Shown here in pieces: positions 36,236-45,483 of a stretch of DNA of 64,000 bases (position 1 is the stretch's first letter; every line of letters begins with the position of its first letter). The notes under the pieces are model-generated. The model searched no databases. It was not told the origin of the DNA and saw nothing but the letters and a program-made list of their open reading frames with translations. This DNA is from Candidatus Poseidoniaceae archaeon. Its GTDB lineage: Archaea > Thermoplasmatota > Poseidoniia > Poseidoniales > Poseidoniaceae. The stretch lies in NCBI GenBank assembly GCA_949372645.1, contig CASIAP010000005.1, positions 160,615-224,614 of the forward strand. The letters run 5' to 3'. The translations under genes were made by a program, and so were the position numbers.

Positions 36236-37672
36236 ATGGACGAATGGCCAGTTCAATGTTTCAAAGCCTACGATATCCGAGGACTTGCCAACGGTGATGG
36301 AACCGGTGAATTAACACCGGATTTTGCTTATCGGCTCGGTCGCGCAATGGCGACTTACCTCGATTGCAGCACCTTTGCTGTCGGACGGGACATTCGACAT
36401 TCATCTCCCGCACTGGCCAATGAACTGATGCGTGGTTTGGTTGACGGTGGTGTCATCGTATCTGATTTGGGTATCGTTTCAACCGGTTGTGTCTATCACG
36501 CTTGTTGGACTCTTCCTGTTGACGGTGGTGTTATGGTGACTGCAAGTCACCTCGCTATGCCAACCCACAATGGATTCAAAATGTGCAGAGGGACTTTGCC
36601 ACTTGCTGGAGAAGAAATTCAAGAATTGAAAGATGTCTTTCTCGAAGGTGCATTCAAAGAAGGTACAGGCCAAATCATTGACACGCCTCACTTGGAAACA
36701 TATCTTGACGCCATCATCGAATCAACAGGCCCACTTGCTCGGCCAGTCAAGGTAGCAGTGGATTGTGGAAACGCAGTTCCTGGCCCTGCTCTGACTGCTT
36801 TACTCGACCGTATGGGCTGCGAACACATTGACCTGTACTGCGATTGGGATGCGAATGAACCGAACCACGGAGCTGACCCAACCCGTCCAAAGAACATGGT
36901 TGATTTGGGTGCTGCTGTGGTTGAACACGGCTGTGAATTTGGCCTTGGTGCTGATGGTGACGGAGACCGAATTGGTGCAGTTGATGAGGCTGGCCGATTC
37001 ATCTATCCTGACCGATTGATCGCTTTGATGGGCGAAGATATTCTGGCCAACGTCGATGCTTCGGCAAGTGATGAAGCAAAGACCATCATTTATGATGTCA
37101 AATGTTCAATGAACGTTGAAACTGCTATTCTCAATGCTGGTGGAGTTCCACACATGGCTCGTACCGGTCATTCGTTCATGAAGCGCGTATTAGCCGATAT
37201 GCCCGAATGTCAAATGGCTGCAGAAATGAGCGGTCACATCTTCTTGGCCGACCGTGGCTGGTATGGTTTCGATTGTTCTCTGTACAATGCTGCTCGCTTG
37301 ATTGAAGTCTGGAGTCGCAAAGCAAGTCCGAGTGAAGGAGGGCCTTCGTTCTCAAGCGAACTGGACCGGTTAGCACCGAGCCTGCCAACCACGGGTGAGG
37401 TCAAAGTTCCATGTTCGGAAGCAGACAAACTTCCAGTTGTTGCTGCCATTACTGAAGCGTTTAATGACCGAGAATCTTCTACTGTTGATGGTGTCCGAGT
37501 TCGATTCAACTTCGATGGAGAATATGCGGGATGGTATTTAGCACGAAAGTCAAACACTGAGGCTGTTCTTGTGATGCGAGTTGAAGCAAAAACTGAACAA
37601 TTGTTTCAGAAAATGCTGGCTGAAATCAACACAAAAGTCTCGCCAATTATTGACATTGAAAAGTTGATGTGA
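36236..37672 (+). CDS. Phosphomannomutase/phosphoglucomutase
   Basis: 478 residues with the four-domain hexose phosphomutase layout. The start is KAYDIRGLANGDGTGELT. The phospho-serine loop is VTASHLAMPTHNGFK, with Ser near residue 104. The metal loop is GADGDGDRIG, with Asp near 240. The sugar-binding GEMSG-type loop is seen as AEMSGHIFLADRG, and the C-terminal phosphate-binding loop is RKSNTEAVLVMRVEA. It interconverts hexose 1- and 6-phosphates, feeding sugar nucleotide and glycan synthesis. The usual TASHNP loop is TASHLA here, a variant seen in some relatives (TASHLP types). Substrate preference cannot be told. Confidence 0.92.
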   Translation: MDEWPVQCFKAYDIRGLANGDGTGELTPDFAYRLGRAMATYLDCSTFAVGRDIRHSSPALANELMRGLVDGGVIVSDLGIVSTGCVYHACWTLPVDGGVMVTASHLAMPTHNGFKMCRGTLPLAGEEIQELKDVFLEGAFKEGTGQIIDTPHLETYLDAIIESTGPLARPVKVAVDCGNAVPGPALTALLDRMGCEHIDLYCDWDANEPNHGADPTRPKNMVDLGAAVVEHGCEFGLGADGDGDRIGAVDEAGRFIYPDRLIALMGEDILANVDASASDEAKTIIYDVKCSMNVETAILNAGGVPHMARTGHSFMKRVLADMPECQMAAEMSGHIFLADRGWYGFDCSLYNAARLIEVWSRKASPSEGGPSFSSELDRLAPSLPTTGEVKVPCSEADKLPVVAAITEAFNDRESSTVDGVRVRFNFDGEYAGWYLARKSNTEAVLVMRVEAKTEQLFQKMLAEINTKVSPIIDIEKLM

Positions 37673-37675
37673 AAG

Positions 37676-38329
37676 TCAAGTGACTGTATCCCAAATACTT
37701 TCATTTCCGGATGCAATCTCTGTACTCTCTTCTTCAGAAGGTTCTGATTTTATCACCTCAGTCTTCGAAGTTTCGGACTCATCTTTTTGTTCATCGCAGA
37801 CATATCTCTGATTGAAAAGCAATGAAAAGAAACCACCGATGGTCAATAATGCAGGTATAAATCCAATCCAAATTAATCCAAAGGCATAGGGGAATATTTT
37901 CCACCAATTCGTACCCCATTCACCCCACGGTAATAATGCCCAAGTGTATGGTAGACAAACCAACCACAACAAGGCCCAAATTATTGAAGGGTTAATAGAA
38001 AATAAGTTGCCCCATATTTCTTCTTTCCACTTCTGTGTTACATCTTTTGTCCGATAAGAGGTGAGCAAAGCAGCGAAAACGAGAGGGCCTACAGCAATTC
38101 CTGTCAGTAAGCTACCAAGCAGTGACCACCATATTCCTCCAGAACTAACAGCGAGAGCAAGATAGAATTCTTCCCAGAACCAAAGTATGTCAAAAACTTC
38201 AAGAAATAACCATAGCCAACCTAACCCAAAACAGAACCAGGAAATAATCTGCTTATTCCTTGAATTTAATTCTTCAAGAGAACAGTCATGTTGCCCATAA
38301 TTAAACTCGTCATTAGGTTTTTGATTCAT
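37676..38329 (-). CDS. Multi-pass membrane protein, unknown
   Basis: 217 residues with about four transmembrane helices rich in Trp, Leu and Phe (for example FCFGLGWLWLFLEVFDILWF, GSLLTGIAVGPLVFAALLTS, IIWALLWLVCLPYTWALL). A charged C-terminal tail (SETSKTEVIKSEPSEEESTE) is likely cytoplasmic. No family recognised. It converges with the phosphomutase gene, with 3 bp between the stops. Confidence 0.7.
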   Translation of the reverse strand: MNQKPNDEFNYGQHDCSLEELNSRNKQIISWFCFGLGWLWLFLEVFDILWFWEEFYLALAVSSGGIWWSLLGSLLTGIAVGPLVFAALLTSYRTKDVTQKWKEEIWGNLFSINPSIIWALLWLVCLPYTWALLPWGEWGTNWWKIFPYAFGLIWIGFIPALLTIGGFFSLLFNQRYVCDEQKDESETSKTEVIKSEPSEEESTEIASGNESIWDTVT

Positions 38330-38374
38330 AGTGCATCATCAAAAGTGGCGTGTCAAGTCTCATCTTTTCAAGAA

Positions 38375-39094
38375 TCAAAGTTCTGCTTCATCGAAAGCAG
38401 GTGCGATGGTGTAGTCGAAGATAATGAGTTCAACTGAGTAAGTCACTTCTTCACCAGCATCACTTCGACTACAAGCTGGACCAGGTGCATTTCCTGACTC
38501 TGCAACAACGCCAATCTCGATTGAATAAATACCTAATCCAGCACCCATTGAATCGATTTGATTCACAATTTCTGATTCTGTAAGTTCGGAAACAGTAGCA
38601 CCAACCATTGAGGAATTAAACCATTCAACGGCAACTTCGTGACCGCTGTTTTGACCACCGTTTTGACCGTCATTACTTTCCGTGAAATTAAGGTGTGTGG
38701 CAGAACCTGTTATGGTATCGTCAGCATTTTGACCACCTGCTGGTCCAACACACCCACCAAGCAATGATGGATCAGTAGTTTCGTCTTCACCATAGGACAT
38801 AGTGACTCGAACACCAACGATGTTCATGTCTTCTGCACCGTCAACTGAATCGGTATGAAGGTCGTCAATCATCAATGTGTCACCATCTGCGATGTATTCA
38901 ATTCCATCTGCGATTTGAACATAGGTGAGTTCTCCATTGACATTGTAATCGGCAACACCACCCATTGCACCGCTTCCACTTGCATTGCCTCCTTGCATGC
39001 TAAAGTAAAGGGGAAAAGCCACAAGGAAAAAAGCGATACAAGCCACAGTGATTTGTGTATCACGGTTGGTTTTCAAATCGTCCAAGGTAATCAT
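38375..39094 (-). CDS. Membrane-anchored extracytoplasmic protein, unknown
   Basis: 239 residues from the ATG at 39094, which has GGTGAGG about 9 nt upstream. The frame itself opens at 39109. One N-terminal membrane helix (ITVACIAFFLVAFPLYFSM) is followed by a Gly/Ser linker and a soluble domain with a DNA-independent look: DGIEYIADGDTLMIDDLHTD, then two cysteines (LLGGCVGPAGG and GPACSRSD) that could pair. Predicted type II orientation puts the domain outside. No family recognised, and no clear link to its neighbours. Confidence 0.7.
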   Translation of the reverse strand: MITLDDLKTNRDTQITVACIAFFLVAFPLYFSMQGGNASGSGAMGGVADYNVNGELTYVQIADGIEYIADGDTLMIDDLHTDSVDGAEDMNIVGVRVTMSYGEDETTDPSLLGGCVGPAGGQNADDTITGSATHLNFTESNDGQNGGQNSGHEVAVEWFNSSMVGATVSELTESEIVNQIDSMGAGLGIYSIEIGVVAESGNAPGPACSRSDAGEEVTYSVELIIFDYTIAPAFDEAEL

Positions 39095-39194
39095 TTGTGT
39101 CGCCCTCACCCCAACCGATGATGGGTCAACCTCTATGACTTTCGGTCAAAAGTAAATGATCAGTGAAAGAGAATTCCAATTCAGTTGCCGTTAC

Positions 39195-42100
39195 TCAATC
39201 TTCTTCATCTGCTTGGAATGATTCATGACCTGAGGGGAATTTATCGATCTTTTTCCCAGTCAACATTTCTGATGCACCCAGTCCATCAGGCAAATCTACA
39301 ACCATTTTACCACCCGACATTTCAGCTGATTCGGGTTTTGCAGTCAGGTTGACTATCTTTTTCCCAGTCAGCATTTGAGAGGGAGCAACTTCATCTGGCA
39401 AATCTACAACCATTTTACCACCCGACATTTCAGCTGAATCGGGTTTTGCAGTCAGGTTGACTATCTTTTTCCCAGTCAGCATTTGAGAGGGAGCAACTTC
39501 ATCTGGTAAATCTACAATCTCTTTTCCAGTCCACCTCTCAGCTGCATCAGGTTTTGCAGTCAAATCCACGATTGTTTTTCCAGTCAGCATTTGAGAGGGA
39601 GCAACTTCATCTGGCAACTCGATTAACATTTTTCCAGATATCGCTTCAGTTATCTCAACTACAGTTGGCAAATCAAGTAACTTTCCCTCAGTGCTTTGGT
39701 TTCTTGATTCAGCCTGTGATGATTCTGCAACAGCATCTACCGACGTGGCCGTTCCAATCACAGTTTCCGAAGATAATTTCCCAACAGTATTTGCGCCAGT
39801 GCTCGTGCCTAATAACTCGGTCTGCGAAGAGGCTGTGGCACCAGTAGTCTCGATTCCTGATTCAGAATGTTCAGGGGAGCGGAGATGTTCTTGCTCTTGC
39901 CCTGGAGCCAGAGCGAGCTTTAGTTCCTCGACTCGTTTTCGAGAAGAGATGACAATTAATGTAACGGCGAGTACGAAGAAGAATAAAAGAGCGAGCAGTA
40001 TGTACAAAACAGTCATTGGTGTTGAATTTGGCGAAGGTGTGACAACCACCATATCAGATTCATAAACGGTAAGTGTGAAGCTTACTGAGCCTGAGCCGCC
40101 AGAATTATTGCCCCATATCGTGTAGAGGATTGTTGAAGAGTTTTCAGTTGCAATACCTGAAATAAAGCCATTCTCCATGGCTAACCCAGCAGGCAGATCT
40201 GGGAAGATATGCCAGTGTTCAACCATGCCGCCCGAATTATTCACTTGGACTGCCATGGTCGTATCATCTCGAAGAATGGTGAACTCGGCAGGGTTAATTG
40301 AAAGAACTGATGTTGGCTCAACGACAGTAATGTTGAACTCGACCAAGAAGAATCCTCCTGAATTCTCAGCTCGTACAGTGTAACTGCTCGCCGTTGAATT
40401 GAACAACGAGGTGCCCGAAAGAGTTCCATTTTCAAAGAGTAACCCTTCCGGTAAAGAGCCTATGATGCTCCAATTGTCAACGAAACCAGCTACGAGTTGC
40501 GGCTCCAATGTGTCCATCGTTTCTCCTCGAATAAGCGTGAGATTCTCGAGCGAATATGTCACAGTTGGAGCCAATTCAAGGATGGTAATGTTGAGAAGCA
40601 TCGAAGTTGAAGATCCGTCACTGTTATTGGCCCAAATAGTGAACAATCTTTGTGACATAATGATGGTGGGCGCTCCTGAAAGTATTCCGTTGACAAACGA
40701 AAGGCCGTCGGGTAGCATCGGTTCAATTTCCCATGCCGTCACAACACCATTGCTCAATTCAGGAGCCAATGGCGTCATTGTAAGATTACGCGTAAGGGTG
40801 ATATTTGCGAGGGGGGAGAGGGTGATAGGTACCTCTGGTTCGTTCACGGTGAGATTGAAACTCATGAAGGCATTTCCAGCAGTATTCGTGGCCTGTACTG
40901 TGTATTGGGTCCGGGTCATGTTGACGGTTGATGCACCCCAGATACTACCGTTCGTTTCTCCAAAAGAGAGGCCGTTCGGTAGGTCAGGAAGAATCGACCA
41001 GTTCACAACATCTCCGCCAGTAGAAACCGGTACCAGAACCATCATCTCGATACCACGCGTCAATGTTACGTTCTCTAAAGAAGAAGAGATAACTGGCGGC
41101 TGGATTTCTAAAAGCACGGTGATGTTGACTGTGGCGGTTGAAGAACCACCCGTATTGACTGCTGTGATGGTGTACATGGTAAGCCCACGTACTGAGACTG
41201 GTGTTCCTGTAATTTGGCCGTTGGATGAATCAAAGTTCAATCCGGTGGAGAGGTCAGGAAGAATGGACCATGAGACGATAGTGCCTCCTGAATTGGTCGG
41301 AGAAAGTACTTCCATGATTGAATTATTGGTGACGGTTCGATGATCAGGAGAATACGAGAGAACGGGTTGGATATCGTTCACGGTGATGTTGACTGTGGCG
41401 GTTGAAGAACCGCCATCGTTGGTCGCAGTGATGGTGTAGAGTATGAGTGGTTGGAGGGTAAGCGGTAGCCCAGATATTTGACCATTGATTGCATTCATAT
41501 TCAGTCCAAGGGAAAGCTCAGGGCTAATCGACCATGAGGTGATGGCACCGCCTGTATTGGTCGCAAAGAGTGGTGACATGATTGAATTCTTCGTAAGTAC
41601 CGCATTATCGGGCGAATAGGAAAGAATGGGGGGGGCGGAAGTCACGGAGATGTTGATGTTGGTCGTTCCTGTACCGATTGAGTTCGTACCCGTAATCGTG
41701 AACATGGTTCGGTTGAAGAGAACGGACGGCGTTCCAGAAAGATTTCCCGTTGAGGAATTAAAGAATAAGCCCTGGGGAAGAGCAGGGGAGATGGTAAAAC
41801 CACTGGTGACGGTGGTAGTGATGTTACCGTATTTGAGGTTGCCATTGGTATTGTCATGGTATGAAAAATGAACATCGTCGTTTGAATCGATAGCAAGTGA
41901 GGAATACTCACCCACGTCACCTGATGAATCCAGCGTCTTTGACACCCAAGAGCCACTCGCATCTGTGGCATACTTGAAATCATTACCAGAGGTATCATAG
42001 TAGGAGATATGTCGATTTTCGTTCGAATCCAAAGCAATTGATGAGAAGAATCCAACTTCGAGGGGGGAATCGACAGTTGTGTAGACCCATGAACCACTGG

Positions 42101-45100
42101 CATCAGTAGCATACTTGAGGTCGATCAGTGAGTTGTACAGATATGAAATATGCAGTGCATCATTTGAATCGATCACCATCGAGGCATGGCTCCCTACATC
42201 ACCTGTTGAATCAAGCGCCGTATATACCCACGAACCGCTTTTATTTGTTGCATACTTGAGGTCTTTATTGGTGTTATCAAAGTAAGCAATATGAACGTGC
42301 TGAGCGGAATCGACTGCAAGTGAGGTGCTGTACACCCCCACATTTGCAGAAGAGTCAATCGTCGTGTACACCCAGGAACCACTCATGTCTGTAGCATACT
42401 TGAGGGCTTGATTGGTACCATCTCTGTAAGAGATATGAACTGCATCGTTTGAATCGATGGCAAGTGAGGTCTCTTGCCCGACGAAACCGATCGAATCAAG
42501 CATCGTTATCACCCAGGAACCGCTCTTATCTGTGGCATACTTGAGATCACCATTACTGTAGTCAAAGTAGGAAATGTGAATGGCGTCGTTCGAATCAATG
42601 GCAAGCGATGAATGCTCACCAAGCCAGGCTGTTGAATCAACCGTTGTATACACCCAGGAACCACTTGCATTTGTGGCGTACTTGAGGTGAAAGCCGTTGG
42701 TTTCACAATATGAGACATGCAAGGTTCCTTTGGAATCAATGGCCATCGAACTAAACAGTCCCCATGAATTACCAACCGAATCCAATGTTGTGTTCACATC
42801 GTTTGACGCAGTTGAAAAACTACCGATTGCATTTCCGGTATTCGTTGGAGAGAGCGCTGGCATCAGTGTATTGTTGGTCAAGCTCAAGTCGCTTGGAGAA
42901 TAGGAAATCATTGGTGCTCCAGAAGACACGGTGATGTTGATTGAAGCGGTAGAGATGCCGCGAATATTGAGGGCAGTTACAGTATAGGGAGTCAAGGGGG
43001 AAGTCACACTTGGAGTTCCTGAAATCTCACCGGTAGTATCATTCAAATTCAAACCACCAGGCAAGGCTGGACTGACCGAGTAACCATAGGGATTCGAAGA
43101 CGCATCCATCGCAAAATACGCAAGGTCGCCATTGCTAAAATCGGAGTACGAAATGTGCATTCCGTCGTTGGAATCAGCGGCGATCGAAGTGTACTTGCCA
43201 ACATCACCTAAATTGACAAGGATACTATCGGACCATGAACTACCACTGTACTTTGCATACTTCAAATCATTACCAGAATTAGCATGATAGGAAATATGAG
43301 GGTTGCCGCTGGAATCCAAAGCGATGGAACTATACGACCCAAAACCACCCATTGAACCAACTTGTCGAGTCGTGGTCCAAGTTGCACCGTTGTAGGTTGA
43401 ATAAGCAAGGGAATCGTAGGTGAAGTCTTGGTGAGATATGTGAACATCTCCACCTGCATCAACTGCGATTGAAGAATGCCAACCAGAAGTCGTCCATCCG
43501 CCATCAGCAACCGAATTCGTCCAAGAACCAACTGCAGAACAACTGCTTGAACAGGTAGCGTACTTGAGGTCGCCGCCGTTATTTGTAGCATCATAGTAGG
43601 AAATGTGAACCTCATCGCTGGAATCGACAATCAATGAAGAGTACTGGCCTACGTCTCCAGTCGAGTCGAGCGTTATATCTGTCCATGAGCTCACAGTTGA
43701 GCAACTGATCGAACACGTTGCATACTTGAGGTCGGCACCGGTAACGCCATAGTACGAAATATGGACATTATTGTTAGAATCGAGATCGATTGAGGTGTAC
43801 TGGCCTACATCTCCAGTTGAATCAAGCGTCGTTAACACCCAGGAACCGCTCGTATCAGTAGCATACTTGAGGTCACCATTGGTGCCATCATAGTACGAAA
43901 TATGCACATCATCGTTGGAATCGGTAGCAATGGAAGTATACTGGCCTACATCTCCTGTTGAGTCAAGCGTAGAGTTCACCCATGAACCGCTCTTGTCGGT
44001 CATAAATTTGAGGTCAGCGTTGGTTTGGTCAGAATATGAAACATACCGATGATCGTTGGAATCAAGAGCGATGGATGTATGTGTCCCCGTAGTCCCCGTA
44101 GTATCGAGAGTTCCGGAAGTGATTGTGCTGCCAGAATTGATCGGTGTAGCCGTTGGTGACATTGCTGTGTTGATGATCAAGCTAAATTCGCTTGGAGAAT
44201 ACGAGATAGCTGGAGGCGCTGCTGCGGCATACATCATATACTCAAGATTGACATTGGAGGAGTCAAGGTAGGTCACGTGCAGGTTATCATTGGAATCAAT
44301 CGCTAATGAGGAAAACTGGCCGACGTTACCTGTGCTGTCGAGAGAGACAGGTGTGCTCCAAGAGGAGCCATCATGGGTGATGTACTCAAGATTGTCATTG
44401 GTGGAGTCAAGATAGGTTACGTGCAAGTTATCATTGGAATCAATCGCTAATGAGGACTCCCCGCCGACGTTATCTGTACTGTCAAGCGAGACCGGTGTGC
44501 TCCAAGACGAGCCATCATAGGTCATGTACTCAAGATTCTCATTGGTAGTGTCAAGGTAGGTCACATGCAGGTGATCACTGGAATCAATCGCTAATGAGGA
44601 ATCCCTGCCGACATGATCTGTGCTGTCGAGAGAGACAGGTGTGCTCCAAGAAGAGCCATCATAGGTCACATACTCAAGATTGCTATTGGTGTTGTCAAGG
44701 TAGGTCACGTGCAGGTTATCATTCGAATCAATCGCTAATGAAGACTGCCAGCCGACGTTATCTGTGCTGTCGAGTGAGACAGGTGTGCTCCAAGAAGAGC
44801 CATCATAGGTCATGTACTCAAGATTGTCATTGGTGTTGTCAAGGTAGGTTACGTGCAGGTTATCATTCGAATCAATCGCCAATGAGGAATAGTAGCCAAC
44901 CTCATCTGTGCTGTCGAGTGAGACAGGTGTGCTCCAAGAAGAGCCATCATGGGTCATGTACTCAAGATTGCTATTGGTGTTGTCAAGGTAGGTCACGTGC
45001 AGGTTATCATTGGAATCAATCGCTAATGAAGACTGCCTGCCGACGTTATCTGTGCTGTCGAGTGTGACCGGTGTGCTCCAAGAGGAGCCGTCATAGGTCA

Positions 45101-45371
45101 TGTACTCAAGATTGCCATTGGTGCCGTCGCGATAAGTCACATGCAGGTTATCATTCGAATCAACCGCTAAGGAGGAATAATAGCCGACGTTATCTGTACT
45201 GTCGAGTGATGTAGATGACGACCAACCAACATTGGCGACGACGATATCTGAAAGCGTTGTCTCGGTGTGTGCGTCATGGCGATTGTCGATGGCAGATGAC
45301 CACGACATCATCAGCAGAAGAGCCACCAGAAGCAGAGGAGTGGTGAACCTTGGACGTGCATTGATTCTCAT
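39195..45371 (-). CDS. Giant surface protein with three seven-repeat propellers, He_PIG domains and a repeat-rich cytoplasmic tail
   Basis: 2,058 residues from an ATG at 45371. The signal peptide (FTTPLLLVALLLMMSWSSA) is followed by three sets of seven 45-50-residue repeats. The core motif is SSLAIDSNDNLHVTY, and the sets lie near 45240-44230, 44110-43090 and 42800-41820. The second and third sets each interrupt a He_PIG Ig-like domain. A run of He_PIG domains (ISPxLPxGLxF ... GTP) follows to about 40060, then one membrane helix (TVLYILLALLFFFVLAVTLIV). The cytoplasmic tail holds about ten copies of an 18-residue motif (MLTGKKIVNLTAKP, GGKMVVDLPDEVAPSQ) and ends FQADEED. It is paralogous to the next gene upstream. 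A carbohydrate- or protein-binding surface role is inferred. Confidence 0.88.
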   Translation of the reverse strand: MRINARPRFTTPLLLVALLLMMSWSSAIDNRHDAHTETTLSDIVVANVGWSSSTSLDSTDNVGYYSSLAVDSNDNLHVTYRDGTNGNLEYMTYDGSSWSTPVTLDSTDNVGRQSSLAIDSNDNLHVTYLDNTNSNLEYMTHDGSSWSTPVSLDSTDEVGYYSSLAIDSNDNLHVTYLDNTNDNLEYMTYDGSSWSTPVSLDSTDNVGWQSSLAIDSNDNLHVTYLDNTNSNLEYVTYDGSSWSTPVSLDSTDHVGRDSSLAIDSSDHLHVTYLDTTNENLEYMTYDGSSWSTPVSLDSTDNVGGESSLAIDSNDNLHVTYLDSTNDNLEYITHDGSSWSTPVSLDSTGNVGQFSSLAIDSNDNLHVTYLDSSNVNLEYMMYAAAAPPAISYSPSEFSLIINTAMSPTATPINSGSTITSGTLDTTGTTGTHTSIALDSNDHRYVSYSDQTNADLKFMTDKSGSWVNSTLDSTGDVGQYTSIATDSNDDVHISYYDGTNGDLKYATDTSGSWVLTTLDSTGDVGQYTSIDLDSNNNVHISYYGVTGADLKYATCSISCSTVSSWTDITLDSTGDVGQYSSLIVDSSDEVHISYYDATNNGGDLKYATCSSSCSAVGSWTNSVADGGWTTSGWHSSIAVDAGGDVHISHQDFTYDSLAYSTYNGATWTTTRQVGSMGGFGSYSSIALDSSGNPHISYHANSGNDLKYAKYSGSSWSDSILVNLGDVGKYTSIAADSNDGMHISYSDFSNGDLAYFAMDASSNPYGYSVSPALPGGLNLNDTTGEISGTPSVTSPLTPYTVTALNIRGISTASINITVSSGAPMISYSPSDLSLTNNTLMPALSPTNTGNAIGSFSTASNDVNTTLDSVGNSWGLFSSMAIDSKGTLHVSYCETNGFHLKYATNASGSWVYTTVDSTAWLGEHSSLAIDSNDAIHISYFDYSNGDLKYATDKSGSWVITMLDSIGFVGQETSLAIDSNDAVHISYRDGTNQALKYATDMSGSWVYTTIDSSANVGVYSTSLAVDSAQHVHIAYFDNTNKDLKYATNKSGSWVYTALDSTGDVGSHASMVIDSNDALHISYLYNSLIDLKYATDASGSWVYTTVDSPLEVGFFSSIALDSNENRHISYYDTSGNDFKYATDASGSWVSKTLDSSGDVGEYSSLAIDSNDDVHFSYHDNTNGNLKYGNITTTVTSGFTISPALPQGLFFNSSTGNLSGTPSVLFNRTMFTITGTNSIGTGTTNINISVTSAPPILSYSPDNAVLTKNSIMSPLFATNTGGAITSWSISPELSLGLNMNAINGQISGLPLTLQPLILYTITATNDGGSSTATVNITVNDIQPVLSYSPDHRTVTNNSIMEVLSPTNSGGTIVSWSILPDLSTGLNFDSSNGQITGTPVSVRGLTMYTITAVNTGGSSTATVNITVLLEIQPPVISSSLENVTLTRGIEMMVLVPVSTGGDVVNWSILPDLPNGLSFGETNGSIWGASTVNMTRTQYTVQATNTAGNAFMSFNLTVNEPEVPITLSPLANITLTRNLTMTPLAPELSNGVVTAWEIEPMLPDGLSFVNGILSGAPTIIMSQRLFTIWANNSDGSSTSMLLNITILELAPTVTYSLENLTLIRGETMDTLEPQLVAGFVDNWSIIGSLPEGLLFENGTLSGTSLFNSTASSYTVRAENSGGFFLVEFNITVVEPTSVLSINPAEFTILRDDTTMAVQVNNSGGMVEHWHIFPDLPAGLAMENGFISGIATENSSTILYTIWGNNSGGSGSVSFTLTVYESDMVVVTPSPNSTPMTVLYILLALLFFFVLAVTLIVISSRKRVEELKLALAPGQEQEHLRSPEHSESGIETTGATASSQTELLGTSTGANTVGKLSSETVIGTATSVDAVAESSQAESRNQSTEGKLLDLPTVVEITEAISGKMLIELPDEVAPSQMLTGKTIVDLTAKPDAAERWTGKEIVDLPDEVAPSQMLTGKKIVNLTAKPDSAEMSGGKMVVDLPDEVAPSQMLTGKKIVNLTAKPESAEMSGGKMVVDLPDGLGASEMLTGKKIDKFPSGHESFQADEED
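39215..39640 (-). repeat. 108-bp repeats encoding cytoplasmic-tail motifs
   Basis: The 36-codon units contain two 18-residue halves each with a GK-hydrophobic-V-D/N-L core. At least two units are nearly identical at the DNA level (around 39290-39400 and 39400-39510). The paralogue at 45484 has only a single such motif at the same place. Confidence 0.8.
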
Positions 45372-45403
45372 AAGAGGGCACTTCCAATTTGACGGTAGTG
45401 CAT

Positions 45404-45420
45404 CTACTTTTTAGCGATAT
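45404..45420 (-). promoter_or_regulatory. Conserved TATA-like element upstream of the giant paralogue at 39195
   Basis: The minus-strand atatcgctaaaaagtag lies about 40 nt before the ATG at 45371. A matching atattgctaaatgctac stands at the same distance from the start of the upstream paralogue. If it is the TATA box, the leader would be about 15 nt and carries GGAAG. Confidence 0.45.
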
Positions 45421-45483
45421 CCTAAACTTGAAGCATAAATATTGAAAATCCTCAAAAGAACGATTCTGCGTAGTAATTGTTGT

